A stretch of DNA of 64,000 bases, from NCBI GenBank assembly GCA_945865665.1, contig CAMBEE010000001.1, positions 135,874-199,873 on the forward strand, given 5' to 3'. Every line of letters begins with the position of its first letter. The first letter of the stretch is position 1. The position numbers and the translations under genes were made by a program. Shown in pieces: positions 63,534 through 64,000 of this stretch. This stretch comes from an uncultured Clostridium sp. (GTDB lineage: Bacteria; Bacillota; Clostridia; TANB77; CAG-508). The notes beneath the pieces are model-generated. The model ran no database searches. It worked only from the letters and a program-made list of their open reading frames with translations, and was not told the origin of the DNA.

Positions 63534-64000
63534 AAAAATAATTAAAGACATTATTCTAATAAGTTTAATAATCAATTCTCTGCTTTGCTTAATATATAAT
63601 ATATATAATAATATAAAAAATCAAGAAATTTTAGATGAAATAACTTCAAAAACCATAAACAACGAAGAAATGCAAACTTTAACTTTTGATGTACAAAAAG
63701 GATATGATAATTATAGTTTTATACAAAATCAATATTCTCTTGGTAAAAGAGCAATTTTAGTAGATAATTTGATGATTAGTATAATTTCACTAATAATAGG
63801 TATATTTGCAAGTTTAATTAGATCTATGGAAGATTCAAAATTAATTAAATATTTTTTAATTTTTATTTTGGGAAATATATGTTTTAATATTCCATTAACT
63901 ATGTTTTACAGCAAATTATACAATATAGCATTTATAAATGGATATTCTATAATACTAAAAAACACATTTGTTTTATATACATTAATATTTTTTATTTGTC
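63526..64000 (+). CDS. Four-helix membrane protein, LytTR partner (DUF3021-like), runs off window
   Basis: The frame starts at ATG 63526 (MTKKIIKDIILISLIINSLL) behind AAAGGTGGG and is still open at the right edge (about 158 residues). It shows a first transmembrane helix, an outside loop of about 65 residues (ILDEITSKTINNEEMQTLTF), and three more helices (ISIISLIIGIFASLI; YFLIFILGNICFNIPLTMF; FVLYTLIFFIC). Membrane partners of LytTR regulators, often DUF3021, have this arrangement. The family name is an inference from position and topology. Confidence 0.7.
   Translation, partial: MTKKIIKDIILISLIINSLLCLIYNIYNNIKNQEILDEITSKTINNEEMQTLTFDVQKGYDNYSFIQNQYSLGKRAILVDNLMISIISLIIGIFASLIRSMEDSKLIKYFLIFILGNICFNIPLTMFYSKLYNIAFINGYSIILKNTFVLYTLIFFIC

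Overview
The window is AT-rich throughout, with strong AAGGAGG-type ribosome binding sites, AGA-dominated arginine codons and genes found almost only in low-GC Firmicutes (ChW-repeat protein, RqcH/NFACT, YolD plus Y-family polymerase, large serine recombinases, CIRCE-like operators). It most likely comes from an uncultured gut member of the Clostridia; the genus cannot be read from the sequence. No rRNA, tRNA or CRISPR array was seen.

Positions 1 to about 28,400 look like ordinary chromosome. They hold surface functions (two paralogous family 2 glycosyltransferases, a polysaccharide-type ABC-2 permease, a ChW-repeat M14 peptidase), an acetate module of pta plus two tandem ackA copies separated by a REP-like repeat, a nucleotidyltransferase gene pair, uvrA, a Rpn-type nuclease, a DUF2974 hydrolase, a pilin-like/formylglycine-generating-enzyme-fold protein, and a housekeeping run (rqcH, rimO, RNase E/G, pth, a very acidic coiled-coil protein, smpB, fba).

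At about 28,740 a peroxiredoxin gene is cut at its catalytic cysteine by a mobile element. The element carries two full-length large serine recombinases, three stand-alone or degenerate resolvase-fold proteins, small accessory genes, an HTH gene and a DUF6076-like zinc protein. The missing half of the peroxiredoxin is not in the window, so the right end is unknown. From 36 to 42.5 kb there are three consecutive ECF sigma/membrane-partner modules, one of them a single fused protein. A group II intron (42.5-44.4 kb) follows an arsR/permease/thioredoxin operon with two matching operators. From 46.8 to 52.9 kb is a mobile-element patch: an IS21 remnant, a higher-GC insert with aph(3') and aac(6') aminoglycoside-resistance genes, and an ISLre2-type element nested in the end of an IS4-type element.

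From 53 to 64 kb lie a FUSC-type membrane protein and htpG, both preceded by CIRCE-like operators, an MBL-fold hydrolase, a convergent small RNA/small ORF pair resembling a type I toxin-antitoxin, a sirtuin, a low-molecular-weight phosphatase, YolD with a Y-family polymerase, and a LytTR regulator with a membrane partner.

The most unusual signal is that three unrelated genes (pilin/FGE-fold protein, intron reverse transcriptase, LytTR regulator) are each interrupted by one extra C placed so that the zero frame reads CGG exactly where the protein needs a +1 shift into a glycine GGN codon. CGG is otherwise almost absent from the native genes. This is either CGG-dependent +1 frameshifting or a strikingly consistent sequence artefact.
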